This document shows positions 40,841-50,177 of a stretch of DNA of 64,000 nucleotides, one piece after another; position 1 is the stretch's first letter; each line of letters begins with the position of its first letter. This DNA comes from Streptomyces reniochalinae (GTDB taxonomy: Bacteria; Actinomycetota; Actinomycetes; Streptomycetales; Streptomycetaceae). Where the stretch lies: positions 62,001 to 126,000 of the forward strand of contig NZ_QOIM01000020.1 in NCBI RefSeq assembly GCF_003323735.1, written 5' to 3'. The position numbers and the translations under genes were made by a program. A model generated the notes under the pieces. The model saw only the letters and a program-made list of their open reading frames with translations, made no database searches and was not told the DNA's origin.

Positions 40841-42181
40841 CTACGACCGGGCTTCGAGGCCACTCAATACTGTCCTCGCCCGCTGCATGGCCGCGTCCGT
40901 GTCGTGGACGGCGAGGTCGGGGGTGAGGCCCCGCCCCTCCACGTCGCGACCTGACGGAGTCGTGTAGTGACCGACCGTCAGCTCGGCGACGGAGCCGTCA
41001 CTCTGGTGCTCGGGCATCTGCACGGAGCCCTTGCCGAAGGTGCGGGAGCCGACGACGACGGCGCGCCCCCGGTCCTGGAGCGCGCCGGTCAGCAGTTCGG
41101 CGGCGCTCATGGTGCCGCTGTCGACGAGGACGACGACGGGGCGGCGCTCCACGTCGACGCCGCCCGCTCCGCTGCCGGCGTCGTCGCGTTCGGCGTACAG
41201 GGCCCGCTGCCTGCCGTTGTCGTCGTAGGTGGCGACGAGGCCGCCGTCGAGGAAGGCGGACGCCGCGGTAACGGCCTCGTCGACCAGGCCGCCGGAGTTG
41301 CCCCGCAGGTCGAGGACGATGGCCCCGTCCGCGGGGACCTGCTCGCGGACGGCCTCGCGCACCCGTTCGCCCGCGCCGCGGGTGAAGGCGGCGACCTTGA
41401 TGCGGGTGACGCCGTCACCCAGCCGCCGGACGCGCACGGACTCGGTCGTCAGCTGTGCGCGACGCAGGGTGCGGGTCAGCTCGCGCCCGTCGCGTACGAG
41501 GTGCAGCGCGACGCGGGTGCCGGGTGCGGCGGCGCCGGTCGGCGCGTCGGGGTCCGAGCCGCGCAGCAGGGCGACGACGGCGGTCACGGGCTTGCCGGTC
41601 ACCGGTTTCCCGGCCACGGAGCGCAGCCGGTCGCCGACGCGGACTCCGGCGTCGTCGGCGGGGCTGCCGGGCCGCACGCCGTCCACCTCGATCGCGGTAC
41701 CGCGGCCGGCTCCCGACACGTCCCCTCTCGACGCCCCCGGGCCGTCGGTGCGGGGGTGACCGCCGTCCCCTCGAGACGCCCCGTCACCCGCGTGGGTCTG
41801 GCGTACGGAGATGCCGACGCCGACGTAGCCGCCCTCCAGGGCGCGCCGCAGCTGCGCGTACTCGCGCGCCGTGTAGGCCGCGGACCAGCGGTCGCCGCTG
41901 CGGCTGACGACGACGTCGGCGTCGGCGCCGTCCCCGGCACGCTCCCGCGCCTCGCGCGCGTCCCTGGGCGCCTCGCCCTTGCCGTCACCCGCGGCGCCCG
42001 GAGCACCGCGCGCGGCACCGTGTGCCGCCGCGTCGGGGCCTGCCGGGGAGCCGAGGGCGGTCAGCTCACCGCCGAAGGACCCGGTGGCGGCGCCGGTCGC
42101 CAGCACGCCGACGAAGACCAATGTCAGGGCCCCGCGCCGCGACCGGCGCGGGCGCGTATCGAGGAACCACGAGCCTGGCAT
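40841..42181 (-). CDS. S41 family C-terminal processing protease
   Basis: 446 residues. An N-terminal membrane anchor (GALTLVFVGVLATGAATGSF) is followed by an Ala/Gly-rich linker, a PDZ domain (GTAIEVDGVRPGSPADDAGVRVGDRLRSVAG) and the protease domain. The catalytic Ser lies in VDSGTMSAAELLTGAL and the Lys about 25 residues later in TFGKGSVQ. It cleaves exposed C-termini of secreted or membrane proteins. The gene sits between ftsX and smpB, as in other Streptomyces. A Ser/Gly/Asp-rich insert (TDGPGASRGDVSGAGRG) precedes the PDZ core. Confidence 0.93.
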   Translation of the reverse strand: MPGSWFLDTRPRRSRRGALTLVFVGVLATGAATGSFGGELTALGSPAGPDAAAHGAARGAPGAAGDGKGEAPRDAREARERAGDGADADVVVSRSGDRWSAAYTAREYAQLRRALEGGYVGVGISVRQTHAGDGASRGDGGHPRTDGPGASRGDVSGAGRGTAIEVDGVRPGSPADDAGVRVGDRLRSVAGKPVTGKPVTAVVALLRGSDPDAPTGAAAPGTRVALHLVRDGRELTRTLRRAQLTTESVRVRRLGDGVTRIKVAAFTRGAGERVREAVREQVPADGAIVLDLRGNSGGLVDEAVTAASAFLDGGLVATYDDNGRQRALYAERDDAGSGAGGVDVERRPVVVLVDSGTMSAAELLTGALQDRGRAVVVGSRTFGKGSVQMPEHQSDGSVAELTVGHYTTPSGRDVEGRGLTPDLAVHDTDAAMQRARTVLSGLEARS

Positions 42182-42249
42182 GGTCCGGAGTGTAGGGCAG
42201 CGCGGGGCGCTCTACGGGCGGTTGCGACAAGGGCACCCCGCGTCCTGTG

Positions 42250-43161
42250 TCACACCTTCAGGTACTTGCGCAACGTGATGAACGCTGCTGCCGCCGGCAC
42301 CAGGACCCCCACCGCGAGGATCAACGGCAGCACCTTGATCACGGCGTCCCAGCCGATGAAGTTGATCAGCAGGATCTTCTCCTGGAGCCAGTTGTTGATC
42401 AGGAAGTACTTGCCGAGCACGAGCAGCACGCAGGCGAAACCGGCGCCGATCAGGCCCGCGATGGCCGCCTCCAGGATGAACGGCATCTGGATGTAGAAGC
42501 TGGAGGCGCCGACCAGCCGCATGATGCCCGTCTCCCTGCGGCGGCTGAACGCCGAGACCCGCACGGTGTTGACGATCAACAGCAGCGCCACCACCAGCAT
42601 CAGCGCCATCACGCACAGCGCCGCGATGTTCATGCCGTTGAGGAGGTTGAAGATGTTCTCCAGCAGGCTGCGCTGGTCCTGTACCTCCTGCACGCCCTGT
42701 CTGCCGGAGAACGCCGTCTGGAGGACCTGGTACTTCGTCGGGTCCTTGAGCTTGACCCGGTAGGACTCCTGCATCTGGTCCGCGGTCAGCGAGTCGGCCA
42801 GCGGGGAGTCCTTGAAGTCCTCCTTGTAGTGGTTGTACGCCTGGTCGGCCGACTCGTAGTAGATCTTCTCGACGACGTCGAGCTTCTCCAGGTCGGTCTT
42901 GATCTCCTGCTTCTGCTGCGAGGTGACGGCACCCTTGTCGCAGTTGGGGTCCGAGGAGGCGTCGTTCTTGTTGCACAGATAGATGGAGACCTGGACCTTG
43001 TCGTACCAGAACCCCTTCATCGTGCTGACCTGCTCACGGGCGAGCAGCGAGCCGCCCGCCAGCGCGAGCGACAGGGCGACGGAGACGATCACCGCGAAGG
43101 TCATCGTGAGATTGCGACGGAGACCGACGCTGATCTCCGACAGAACGAACTGGGCGCGCAT
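42250..43161 (-). CDS. ftsX: Permease-like cell division protein FtsX
   Basis: 303 residues with four membrane helices: one near residue 25 (LTMTFAVIVSVALSLALAGGSLL) and three toward the C-terminus (IAALCVMALMLVVALLLIVNT, MPFILEAAIAGLIGAGFACVLLVL, LPLILAVGVLVPAAAAFITL). The large external domain of about 130 residues has two Cys (LCNKNDASSDPNCDKG). With FtsE it relays signals to peptidoglycan hydrolases; in Streptomyces it affects cell division and development. GAGGAAA precedes the start; ftsE ends 22 bp upstream. Confidence 0.95.
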   Translation of the reverse strand: MRAQFVLSEISVGLRRNLTMTFAVIVSVALSLALAGGSLLAREQVSTMKGFWYDKVQVSIYLCNKNDASSDPNCDKGAVTSQQKQEIKTDLEKLDVVEKIYYESADQAYNHYKEDFKDSPLADSLTADQMQESYRVKLKDPTKYQVLQTAFSGRQGVQEVQDQRSLLENIFNLLNGMNIAALCVMALMLVVALLLIVNTVRVSAFSRRRETGIMRLVGASSFYIQMPFILEAAIAGLIGAGFACVLLVLGKYFLINNWLQEKILLINFIGWDAVIKVLPLILAVGVLVPAAAAFITLRKYLKV

Positions 43162-43183
43162 GGCGTGCTTTCCTCGGCTTTCC

Positions 43184-43873
43184 TCAGTGCTGGTATCCGT
43201 AGACGCCGCGCGACTGGTCGCGCACGAGGCGGCCGGTCTCCAGCTCGACGACGCGCTTGCGCATCTGGTCGACGATCTGCTGATCGTGGGTGGCCATCAC
43301 CACGGTGGTCCCCGTGCGGTTGATGCGGTCGAGCAACTTCATGATGCCGACAGAGGTCTGCGGGTCCAGGTTGCCGGTCGGCTCGTCGGCGATCAGCAGC
43401 ATGGGCCGGTTGGCGAACGCCCGGGCGATGGCCACACGCTGCTGCTCACCACCCGAGAGCTCACCCGGCATCCGCTCCTCCTTGCCGCCCAGCCCCACCA
43501 GGTCGAGGACCTCGGGCACCGTCTTGCGGATCTGGCCCCGGGACTTGCCGATGACCTCCAGCGCGAACGCCACGTTCTCCCCGACCGTCTTGTTGCCCAG
43601 CAGCCGGAAGTCCTGGAAGACCGTGCCGAGCTGACGGCGCATGTGCGGCACCTTCCAGTTCGACAGCCGTGCCAGGTCCTTGCCCAGCACGTGCACCTGG
43701 CCCGTGCTGGCGCGCTCCTCGCGCAGGATCAGCCGCAGGAAGGTGGACTTGCCGGAACCGGAGGAGCCCACGAGGAAGACGAACTCGCCGCGCTCGATCT
43801 CCAGCGAAACGTCGCGGAGCGCCGGGCGGTTCTGCTTGGGATAGGACTTGGAGACGCTGTCGAATCGGATCAC
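43184..43873 (-). CDS. ftsE: Cell division ATP-binding protein FtsE
   Basis: 229 residues from GTG 43873. Walker A is [14 protein letters not shown], the Q-loop is VFQDFRLL, the signature is [15 protein letters not shown], Walker B is [13 protein letters not shown], and the H-loop is MATHDQ. It is the cytoplasmic partner of FtsX. The upstream in-frame extension to 43933 has no family resemblance and was left out. Confidence 0.96.
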   Translation of the reverse strand: MIRFDSVSKSYPKQNRPALRDVSLEIERGEFVFLVGSSGSGKSTFLRLILREERASTGQVHVLGKDLARLSNWKVPHMRRQLGTVFQDFRLLGNKTVGENVAFALEVIGKSRGQIRKTVPEVLDLVGLGGKEERMPGELSGGEQQRVAIARAFANRPMLLIADEPTGNLDPQTSVGIMKLLDRINRTGTTVVMATHDQQIVDQMRKRVVELETGRLVRDQSRGVYGYQH

Positions 43874-44161
43874 GGATACACCACGTCGGCCTGGGTAGGG
43901 GCAACGGAAGCCGCGGTGCGGCCCCTGGCGCACCTCCCGCGTTCAGCCGGGGGTGCGGTGTGGGCGACCATACGCGAAGCGTGGCGTGCCGTGCACGCGG
44001 CACCGGCGTACGCCACCCGCGCCGGCGCCCCCTGACCGGTGCTTTGACGCTCCACCTGCTTGTTTCTGCGGAAGCTGCCGTCACCTGGCAGAGTGGAGTA
44101 GAGCACCTATGGGGAACGAATCACGCACGGGTGGCGTTGGCGCGACTGAGGAGGGATTCGC

Positions 44162-44356
44162 ATGACATGCGACCGACTGGTGTGTGCCAACTGCGCGGGG
44201 CCCGTGAGCGAGGGCCGGTGCGCCGTGTGCCGCGCCCACCGCGAGCGTCTGCACCGCGAGTCCCCGCTCGCCAACCTGTCCCCCGCCGCGCTGATCGCCC
44301 TGCTGGCGACGCTGATGGCCGTGGCGCTGGTGGCACAGAAGGTCGCCACGGCCTGA
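44162..44356 (+). CDS. Small zinc-ribbon-like single-pass membrane protein
   Basis: 64 residues. Two C-x-x-C pairs, CANCAGPVSEGRCAVCR, could bind zinc at the N-terminus. The C-terminal half is a membrane helix, LSPAALIALLATLMAVALVAQK. An excellent GAGGAGGG site lies upstream of ATG 44162. It is divergent from ftsE. The role is unknown; proximity to ftsEX suggests an envelope function only by association. Confidence 0.75.
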   Translation: MTCDRLVCANCAGPVSEGRCAVCRAHRERLHRESPLANLSPAALIALLATLMAVALVAQKVATA

Positions 44357-44488
44357 CTCCGCGCGAGCGCCGTCCCGGGTCCTGAGCACCGCGGGCCCAA
44401 GCGCCACGCCGGTACGGGCCCGACGACAGCGCGCCGGGCCCGGCGGCCCGAAGGCCGCCGAACCCGGCGCGATGCGTGTCTGTGCTGC

Positions 44489-44564
44489 TATGCAACAGTC
44501 GTGCTGTTATGCGGCAGTCGTACTGTCACGCAACAGCCGTGCCGTTACGCAGCGGTACGACGGT
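44489..44564. repeat. 19-bp imperfect tandem repeat at the end of the LAETG gene
   Basis: Units of 19 bp start at 44489, 44508, 44527 and 44546, with core ygcrrcagtcgtgctgt. The first three are the closest. The last copy covers the final codons of the LAETG protein gene; its stop is at 44545-44547. Confidence 0.8.
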
Positions 44565-45387
44565 TGACCAAGCGCGGCATCAGGCGGAAGCCGATGCCAC
44601 CGGCGATCATCGTCGCGGCGCCCACGAGGAGGAACGTCGTCTCGGTCGAACCGGTCTCGGCCAGTTCGTCCTTCGGCGCCTCGGGCTTGCTGTCCTGCAC
44701 CGGCTGGCTGCCGGCGCTGTCCGGGTTGGCCCCGCCGCCCTGGCAGTTGACGTTGTCGCCGTCGAGTTCGCAGGTGTCGTCGTCGCCACCGCCGGAACCG
44801 CCGATGGTCGCGGGCTCCTCGCCACCGCCGTTGCCGCCGTTGCCGCCGGTCCCGCCGTTGCCGCCGGTCCCGCCGTTGCCGCCGTTCCCGCCGCCGTCGG
44901 CGTTGCCGCCGTTGCCGCCGTTCCCGTTGCCACCGCTGCCGTTGTCGCCGCCGCCGTTGTCGTCGCCGCCGCCGGGACCGCCGTTGCCGCCGGGGCCACC
45001 GTTGCCGCCCGGGCCGCCGTTGTCGCCGCCGCCGTCGTCGTCACCGCCGCCGGGACCGCCGTTGCCGCCCGGGCCGCCGTTGTCACCGCCGCCGTTGTCG
45101 TCACCGCCGATGACGGTGCCGCCGATGCCGCCGTCGTCGTCGCCGCCGATGCCGCCGTCGTCGCCGCCGGAGTCACCACCGTCGTCGCCGCCGCTGTCAC
45201 CGCCGCCGATGAGGCCGCCGATCACACCGCCGATGATGCCGCCGTTGTCACCTCCACCGGAGCCGCCAGGGCCATCGTCCGGCCCCGCCGCCTGCGCGGC
45301 GCCCGCCGCGGTCAGCGAGGCGCCGGCCGCGAACACCGTCGCCGCGGCTATGCGCGCGACCCGCAGCCGCGTCTTCGATTTGCTCAT
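44545..45387 (-). CDS. Gly/Asp-rich cell-wall protein with LAETG sortase signal
   Basis: 280 residues. A signal peptide (VARIAAATVFAAGASLTAAGAAQA) is followed by about 170 residues nearly all Gly, Asp and Asn in GGDDGG/GGNGGPGG-type repeats. Then come an acidic segment with one Cys pair (DDTCELDGDNVNCQGG) and the sorting signal DELAETGSTETTFLLVGAATMIAGGIGF with a basic tail. LAXTG is the motif recognised by class E sortases, which anchor chaplins in Streptomyces. It is probably a surface-exposed flexible spacer, possibly binding Ca2+ through its Gly/Asp runs, though that is a guess. Confidence 0.88.
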   Translation of the reverse strand: MSKSKTRLRVARIAAATVFAAGASLTAAGAAQAAGPDDGPGGSGGGDNGGIIGGVIGGLIGGGDSGGDDGGDSGGDDGGIGGDDDGGIGGTVIGGDDNGGGDNGGPGGNGGPGGGDDDGGGDNGGPGGNGGPGGNGGPGGGDDNGGGDNGSGGNGNGGNGGNADGGGNGGNGGTGGNGGTGGNGGNGGGEEPATIGGSGGGDDDTCELDGDNVNCQGGGANPDSAGSQPVQDSKPEAPKDELAETGSTETTFLLVGAATMIAGGIGFRLMPRLVNRRTAA

Positions 45388-45627
45388 GTTCCAACTACCC
45401 CCAGTAGCTGTACTCGTCCATGGGGCAGCTGCGCGCGGAGCGCGTCCGCACCGGGCGTGCCGTCGAGGCGAACTGGTTCGTCCCCACCCCGGGCTCCCGC
45501 CGTTTGTCACCGGGGCGCATTCTTCACCCCGTACATGCGCCCCTGACACAGGCATGCCGAGCGAACAGCTTTCCCCAGCCTTCACACGCACGTCAAGCGA
45601 AGACCGGATGAACCGACTGACAAAACG

Positions 45628-46743
45628 TCAGTCCTGGGCCTGTTCCTGCTGCTTGCGCCAGCGGATTCCCGCCTCCAGGAAGCCGTCGAGGTCACCGTCG
45701 AGAACGGACTGCGGGTTGCCGACCTCGTGCTCGGTGCGCAGGTCCTTGACCATCTGGTAGGGGTGCAGCACGTACGAACGCATCTGGCTGCCCCAGGAGT
45801 TGCCGCCGTCCCCCTTGAGGGCGTCCATCTTGGCCTGCTCCTCCTGGCGGCGGTGGGCCAGCAGTCGGGCCTGCATGACGCGCATGGCGGCGGCGCGGTT
45901 CTGGATCTGCGACTTCTCGTTCTGGCAGGAGACGACGATGCCGGTGGGCAGGTGCGTCATCCGGACCGCCGAGTCGGTGGTGTTGACCGACTGGCCGCCG
46001 GGGCCCGAGGAGCGGAAGACGTCGATCCGCAGCTCGTTCTCGGGGATGTCGATGTGGTCGACCTGCTCGACCACCGGCAGCACCTCGACCCCGGCGAACG
46101 AGGTCTGACGGCGGCCCTGGTTGTCGAACGGGGAGATTCGCACCATGCGGTGCGTGCCCTGCTCGACGGAGAGCGTGCCGTAGGCGTACGGGGCCTTCAC
46201 GGTGAAGGTCGCGGACTTGATCCCCGCCTCTTCCGCGTAGGAGGTGTCGAAGACCTCGGTGGGGTAGCCGCGCCGCTCGGCCCAGCGCAGATACATCCGC
46301 ATCAGCTGCTCGGCGAAGTCGGCGGCGTCCACGCCGCCCGCCTCGGCCCTCACGCTGACGACCGCCTCACGCGGGTCGTACTCGCCCGACAGCAGGGTGC
46401 GGACCTCCAGCTCGTCCACCGTCTTGCGGACGGACTCCAGCTCGCCCTCGGCCTCGGCGCGCGCGTCGGCGTCGCCCTCGTCCTCGGCCAGCTCGAAGAG
46501 CACCCCCACGTCGTCGATGCGTCCGCGCAGCTCCTCGACCTTGCGCAGCTGCCCCTGGAGATAGGAGAGCCGGCTGGTCACCTGCTGTGCGCGCTCGACG
46601 TCGTCCCACAGGTCGGGGGCCGCCGCCTGCTCCTCGAGCGCGGCGATGTCTGACCGCATCTTGCCCAGGTCAAGGACGGCCTCGATCGACTCCATGGTGG
46701 AGGAGAGGGACTTCAGCTCTTCGGATACATCGACGACTGCCAC
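45628..46743 (-). CDS. prfB: Peptide chain release factor 2
   Basis: About 371 residues. The GGQ motif lies in [20 protein letters not shown], and the UGA-recognising anticodon-like SPF is in [16 protein letters not shown]. The true start is probably GTG 46743 ([12 protein letters not shown]); the frame is open to 46752. No in-frame UGA near the start, so the autoregulatory frameshift known from E. coli prfB is absent. Its position beside ftsE and pkaB follows the usual Streptomyces order. Confidence 0.95.
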   Translation of the reverse strand: MAVVDVSEELKSLSSTMESIEAVLDLGKMRSDIAALEEQAAAPDLWDDVERAQQVTSRLSYLQGQLRKVEELRGRIDDVGVLFELAEDEGDADARAEAEGELESVRKTVDELEVRTLLSGEYDPREAVVSVRAEAGGVDAADFAEQLMRMYLRWAERRGYPTEVFDTSYAEEAGIKSATFTVKAPYAYGTLSVEQGTHRMVRISPFDNQGRRQTSFAGVEVLPVVEQVDHIDIPENELRIDVFRSSGPGGQSVNTTDSAVRMTHLPTGIVVSCQNEKSQIQNRAAAMRVMQARLLAHRRQEEQAKMDALKGDGGNSWGSQMRSYVLHPYQMVKDLRTEHEVGNPQSVLDGDLDGFLEAGIRWRKQQEQAQD

Positions 46744-46778
46744 GCTCCCCACCCTAACCGCAAGCCGCCACCCCAGCC

Positions 46779-47552
46779 TTAGCCCACTTGGGCGTCACGC
46801 TCCGCGTTCCGGTGTGCCGTCAGCGTGGTGACGAGGACGTCGCGGCGCGCCGGGCGCACGCCGTCGGCGGGGCGCACCGGATCCACCGCGTGCCAGGTGG
46901 CCCGGTCGTCGCCGAGCAGGAGAGTGCCGCGCTCGTGCAGCGTGGTGGCCAGCACCTGGGTGCCGTCGGGCTCGTAGACGGCGCTCCGGCCGCCGGCCGC
47001 GTTCTCCCGGCCGATCATCAGCGAGGTCACCAGCGTGACGCCGTCCCGGTGGCGGCCCTCGGGGGTGGGCTGCCCTTCCGCGTCGGGCGAGGCGACGACC
47101 CGGAACGGGTGCACCTTCACGCTCCACTCGTCGGCGTCGTGCAGACAGGTCGCGAGCTGGCCGAGCATGCGGGTCAGCGAGGCGAAGAGGGGGTCGGCCA
47201 CGAAGGCGTCGGTCAGCGGTGCGAAGTGCCGGTCCTCGCCGACGTGCAGCCGGTTGGTCTCCTCGGGCTGCGCGAAGGCCAGGTGCGGCATCGGGCGCAG
47301 CGCCCCCGTGCGGTCGAGCAGGAAGTGCCCGTAGCGGCGCAGCCGGCGCGTGCCGTGCCGGGCGGCGTACGCGTCCTCCTCCAGGTCCTCCCAGTGGGAG
47401 GCGAAGCGGCGCCAGTCCGCCTCGTCCGCGCCCACGCAGCGCGAGAGGGCGGCGGGCCGCATCACGTGGGCCCGCCGGGACAGCAGCGCCTGCCTGGCCT
47501 CGGCGACCTCGCCCGCGCTCTTCTCCGTCTGGGCACCCGCCATGTCCACCAT
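46779..47552 (-). CDS. 2-oxoglutarate/Fe(II) dioxygenase family protein (BsmA/IDO-like)
   Basis: 257 residues. The iron ligands look like His-x-Asp in [20 protein letters not shown] and the distal His in [16 protein letters not shown], with a downstream Arg in RPARRDVL for 2-oxoglutarate. The pattern fits the 2OG-Fe dioxygenase family that includes the isoleucine hydroxylase IDO and BsmA. These usually hydroxylate free amino acids. AGGAGG precedes ATG 47552 and overlaps the stop codon of the upstream HDO gene, so they are translationally coupled. Confidence 0.85.
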   Translation of the reverse strand: MVDMAGAQTEKSAGEVAEARQALLSRRAHVMRPAALSRCVGADEADWRRFASHWEDLEEDAYAARHGTRRLRRYGHFLLDRTGALRPMPHLAFAQPEETNRLHVGEDRHFAPLTDAFVADPLFASLTRMLGQLATCLHDADEWSVKVHPFRVVASPDAEGQPTPEGRHRDGVTLVTSLMIGRENAAGGRSAVYEPDGTQVLATTLHERGTLLLGDDRATWHAVDPVRPADGVRPARRDVLVTTLTAHRNAERDAQVG

Positions 47553-47564
47553 GCGGCAATCCTC

Positions 47565-48674
47565 CTACGCGCCCGCGGGGTCCGCATCCGGACTCTCGGA
47601 CCCGGACGCCGCCACGGCCGGGCCCGGCTCCGGCTGGAGCGGCGTCCGCAGCGCCGAGGCCCCCGCGCGCCACGCCTCCAGCAGCGCGGCGCCCAGCCGC
47701 TCCTCCAGCCGGACGGTGGCGTCCGCGCCGAAGGCGATCTCCGGCTCCTGCGCGGGATCGCTCGCCAGCAGCCCGCCGATCACCTCCCGGCGCACCACCT
47801 GCTCGTGCACGGCGTCGGCCTCCACGTGCTCGTCGTAGAACCGCTGGGCCGCCTCGCCCGCCCCGAGCCTGCGCATCGCCGCCGCCAGCCGGCGGGAGCC
47901 CGGCGAGGAGGTGACCTCCACACAGGCGAAATGCCCCACCAGCGCGCCGCGCAGCGCCCTGTGCAGCCCGAACAGCGACATCAGGTTGACCAGGGCGAGG
48001 GCCGGGCCCGGCGCGGCGTCCAGGTAGCGCCCGTAGGTGTCGTCCAGGTCCAGGTCGCGCATCAGGTCGGCGAACAGCCGGGCGTGCACGTCCTCGGCAC
48101 GGCCCGCGCCGAACTCGTCGTACTCGATGGCCACCATCGCGGCCTTCTCGGCGCCGGTCAGCCGCGGGATCACCCAGGCGTGCGGGTCGGCCTCCTTCAG
48201 GTGGTAGAGCGAGCGCAGCGCCGCGTACTCGCGCAGCTGCCACCGCTCGCCGTGGTACTGGAGGTGGTGGGCGACCCCGCCCTCCTGCCCCGCCGGCTCG
48301 ACGGGCTCGACCAGGAGTTCGCCGAAGACCTCGTCCACCGTGCGCCCGGCGGGCACGTCCCTGCGCAGGGCGGCCAGGAAGTGGTCCTCCAGCGCCCTGC
48401 GCACCCGCAGCAGCTCGGGGTCCCACTCGCGGTCCTCGGCCACCCGGGCGAAGCCGCGGTAGTGCAGCTCGTAGAGCACGTAGAGGGCCAGGTGCAGATC
48501 CTCGCCGTACGGGTCGGCGGTCACCACCCGGGCCGGAAGGTCGTCGTCCAGGTGCCCGCTGCCGCCGCCCAGCGCCGCCAGGACCCCCGCGGACAGCGGG
48601 CCGCGCGGCTCGGGCAGCGCGGGCCCGGCCGGTGCCGCGTCGGCCCTGGCGGCCTGCCTGGTGGTCGCCGTCAT
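47565..48674 (-). CDS. Haem-oxygenase-like di-iron oxidase (iron-containing redox enzyme family)
   Basis: 369 residues from ATG 48674 with GGGAG upstream. ALYVLYELHYRGF, AIEYDEFGAGRAEDVHARLFADLMRDL and RRFYDEHVEADAVHEQVVR-type segments are those of the Haem_oxygenas_2 family, in which Glu and His in three helices bind a di-iron centre. Relatives carry out N-oxygenation, C-C cleavage or desaturation (SznF, UndA, BesC families). The amino-terminal 40 and C-terminal 35 residues are disordered. The coupled 2OG dioxygenase suggests a two-step modification. Confidence 0.83.
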   Translation of the reverse strand: MTATTRQAARADAAPAGPALPEPRGPLSAGVLAALGGGSGHLDDDLPARVVTADPYGEDLHLALYVLYELHYRGFARVAEDREWDPELLRVRRALEDHFLAALRRDVPAGRTVDEVFGELLVEPVEPAGQEGGVAHHLQYHGERWQLREYAALRSLYHLKEADPHAWVIPRLTGAEKAAMVAIEYDEFGAGRAEDVHARLFADLMRDLDLDDTYGRYLDAAPGPALALVNLMSLFGLHRALRGALVGHFACVEVTSSPGSRRLAAAMRRLGAGEAAQRFYDEHVEADAVHEQVVRREVIGGLLASDPAQEPEIAFGADATVRLEERLGAALLEAWRAGASALRTPLQPEPGPAVAASGSESPDADPAGA

Positions 48675-48783
48675 GGGGTGCTCCCGTCGTCTCGGCTCTC
48701 GGGCATGCACGGAAGTGGCCGCGCCTGCCGCCGGACGGTGGTGCGCGGGCACGGCGACGGCGTGCCCGGGCACCGGTCGGCGG

Positions 48784-50046
48784 TCAGTCGCCCGAGTACC
48801 CGGCCGCGGGTGCGGGCAACGACCCTGTGTCGTCCTCCGACGTGGCCAGCCAGCCGCCCACGGCGAGCGCCGCGGCCACCAGCGCGGCCACAACGCCTAT
48901 CTTGAGCCGCCGCCGGCGTTCGGCAACCCGGTGGTGCCTCGCGGAGCCGGCCCGCGCCTCGCCCACCGGGCGGGGCGCGCGGGCGGTGCCGTGCGCTCCT
49001 CCGGCCAGTTCGTCCGCCGCAGGCACGCGCATGCTCGTGTGCGTGTCGCGGTTGGCGTCCGGGCCCACCCGCGAGTGGACGAGCGGCACCGCGCCGCCGC
49101 CCGCGGCGGCCTGGGCGGCGCCCGTGGCAGGCCCGTGCGCCGCACCCTCGCCGTCGCCCTCGTCCGCCTCGTCGTGCTCGTAGCCGTCCTCGACGTGCTC
49201 GTCGATGTCGAGCGGCGGCAGCCCCTCCAGCGAGGGCAGCAGCTCACGCAGCCGGGTCGCCAGCTCCACGGCCCGCAGCCGGGAGGCGGGAGCCTTGGCC
49301 AGACACTGGTGGATGAGCTGCCACAGCTCGTCCGGGATGCCGGGCAGCGGCGCGACGGACTCCGTCACATGGCGCCGCAGCACCGCGCCGGGGTGCCCGC
49401 CGCCGAACGGGGTGAAGCCCGCCAGCAGCTCGTAGAGGACGGTGGCCAGCGCGTAGATGTCGACGGCTGCGCGCGGCGGCAGCCCCTCCACGATCTCGGG
49501 CGCCAGGTAGTCGGGCGTACCGATGATGGAGGTGGCGCGGGTCCGGCTGGGCGAGTCGATGAGCTTGGCCACGCCGAAGTCGGTCAGCAGCGCGGGCGGT
49601 GCCCCGCCGGGCCCCTCCAGCGAGAGGGCGTCCAGCAGGACGTTCTCCGGCTTCACGTCCCGGTGCACGAGACCCGCGGCGTGCGCGGCCGCCAGCCCGT
49701 CCGCGACGTCCGCCGCGATGGCGGCCGCCGCCTCGGGCGCGAGGCGGCGGTCCCGCTCCAGGCGGGTCCGCAGGTCGGTGCCGCGCACCAGGTCCATGAC
49801 CAGGGCCAGCTCGTTCCCGTCCACCACCAGGTCGCGGACGCCGACGACGCGGGGGTGGTCGAGGTGGAGCAGGGCGCTGCGCTCCTGCACGAACCGCTCG
49901 ACCAGGTCCTGGTCGGCGGCCAGGTCCTCGCGCAGCAGCTTGATGGCGACAGGACCCTCGGGTCCGTCGCCGAGCCACACCGTTCCCGCGCTGCCGCGCC
50001 CGAGGATCTGGTGTGCCGTGTAGCGACTGCCGATCTTCCTTGCCAT
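48784..50046 (-). CDS. pkaB: Ser/Thr protein kinase PkaB-like
   Basis: 420 residues. The kinase domain spans residues 8-270: Gly loop LGRGSAGTVWLG, Lys in VAIKLL, catalytic HRDVKPENVLLD, DFGVAKL, and APE in YLAPEIVEG. It is followed by an acidic disordered linker (EHVEDGYEHDEADEGDGEG), one membrane helix (IGVVAALVAAALAVGGWLAT) and a short external tail. Adjacent kinases pkaB and pkaA next to prfB are known from S. coelicolor, which supports the name. Confidence 0.9.
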   Translation of the reverse strand: MARKIGSRYTAHQILGRGSAGTVWLGDGPEGPVAIKLLREDLAADQDLVERFVQERSALLHLDHPRVVGVRDLVVDGNELALVMDLVRGTDLRTRLERDRRLAPEAAAAIAADVADGLAAAHAAGLVHRDVKPENVLLDALSLEGPGGAPPALLTDFGVAKLIDSPSRTRATSIIGTPDYLAPEIVEGLPPRAAVDIYALATVLYELLAGFTPFGGGHPGAVLRRHVTESVAPLPGIPDELWQLIHQCLAKAPASRLRAVELATRLRELLPSLEGLPPLDIDEHVEDGYEHDEADEGDGEGAAHGPATGAAQAAAGGGAVPLVHSRVGPDANRDTHTSMRVPAADELAGGAHGTARAPRPVGEARAGSARHHRVAERRRRLKIGVVAALVAAALAVGGWLATSEDDTGSLPAPAAGYSGD

Positions 50047-50177
50047 GGCGACAAAGCTACGCGGCACGGCGGGCCTTGGGAGCCCCGGATACCGGTAACT
50101 GTCACTTCTGCGGGGGAAATCCCTCTTTGGAAGTCGACAAATTCCCAAGGTCGGCGAACAGCTGACGGGTCGTGTCG

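Noticed and set aside
45600..45640. Hairpin gactgac-aaaac-gtcagtc as prfB terminator
   Set aside because: It is only 7 bp, overlaps the prfB stop codon and has no flanking U-run, so it was not listed as a feature.
45628..46752. Programmed frameshift in prfB
   Set aside because: The frame is continuous from the N-terminus; no in-frame UGA with a slippery CUU sequence was found.
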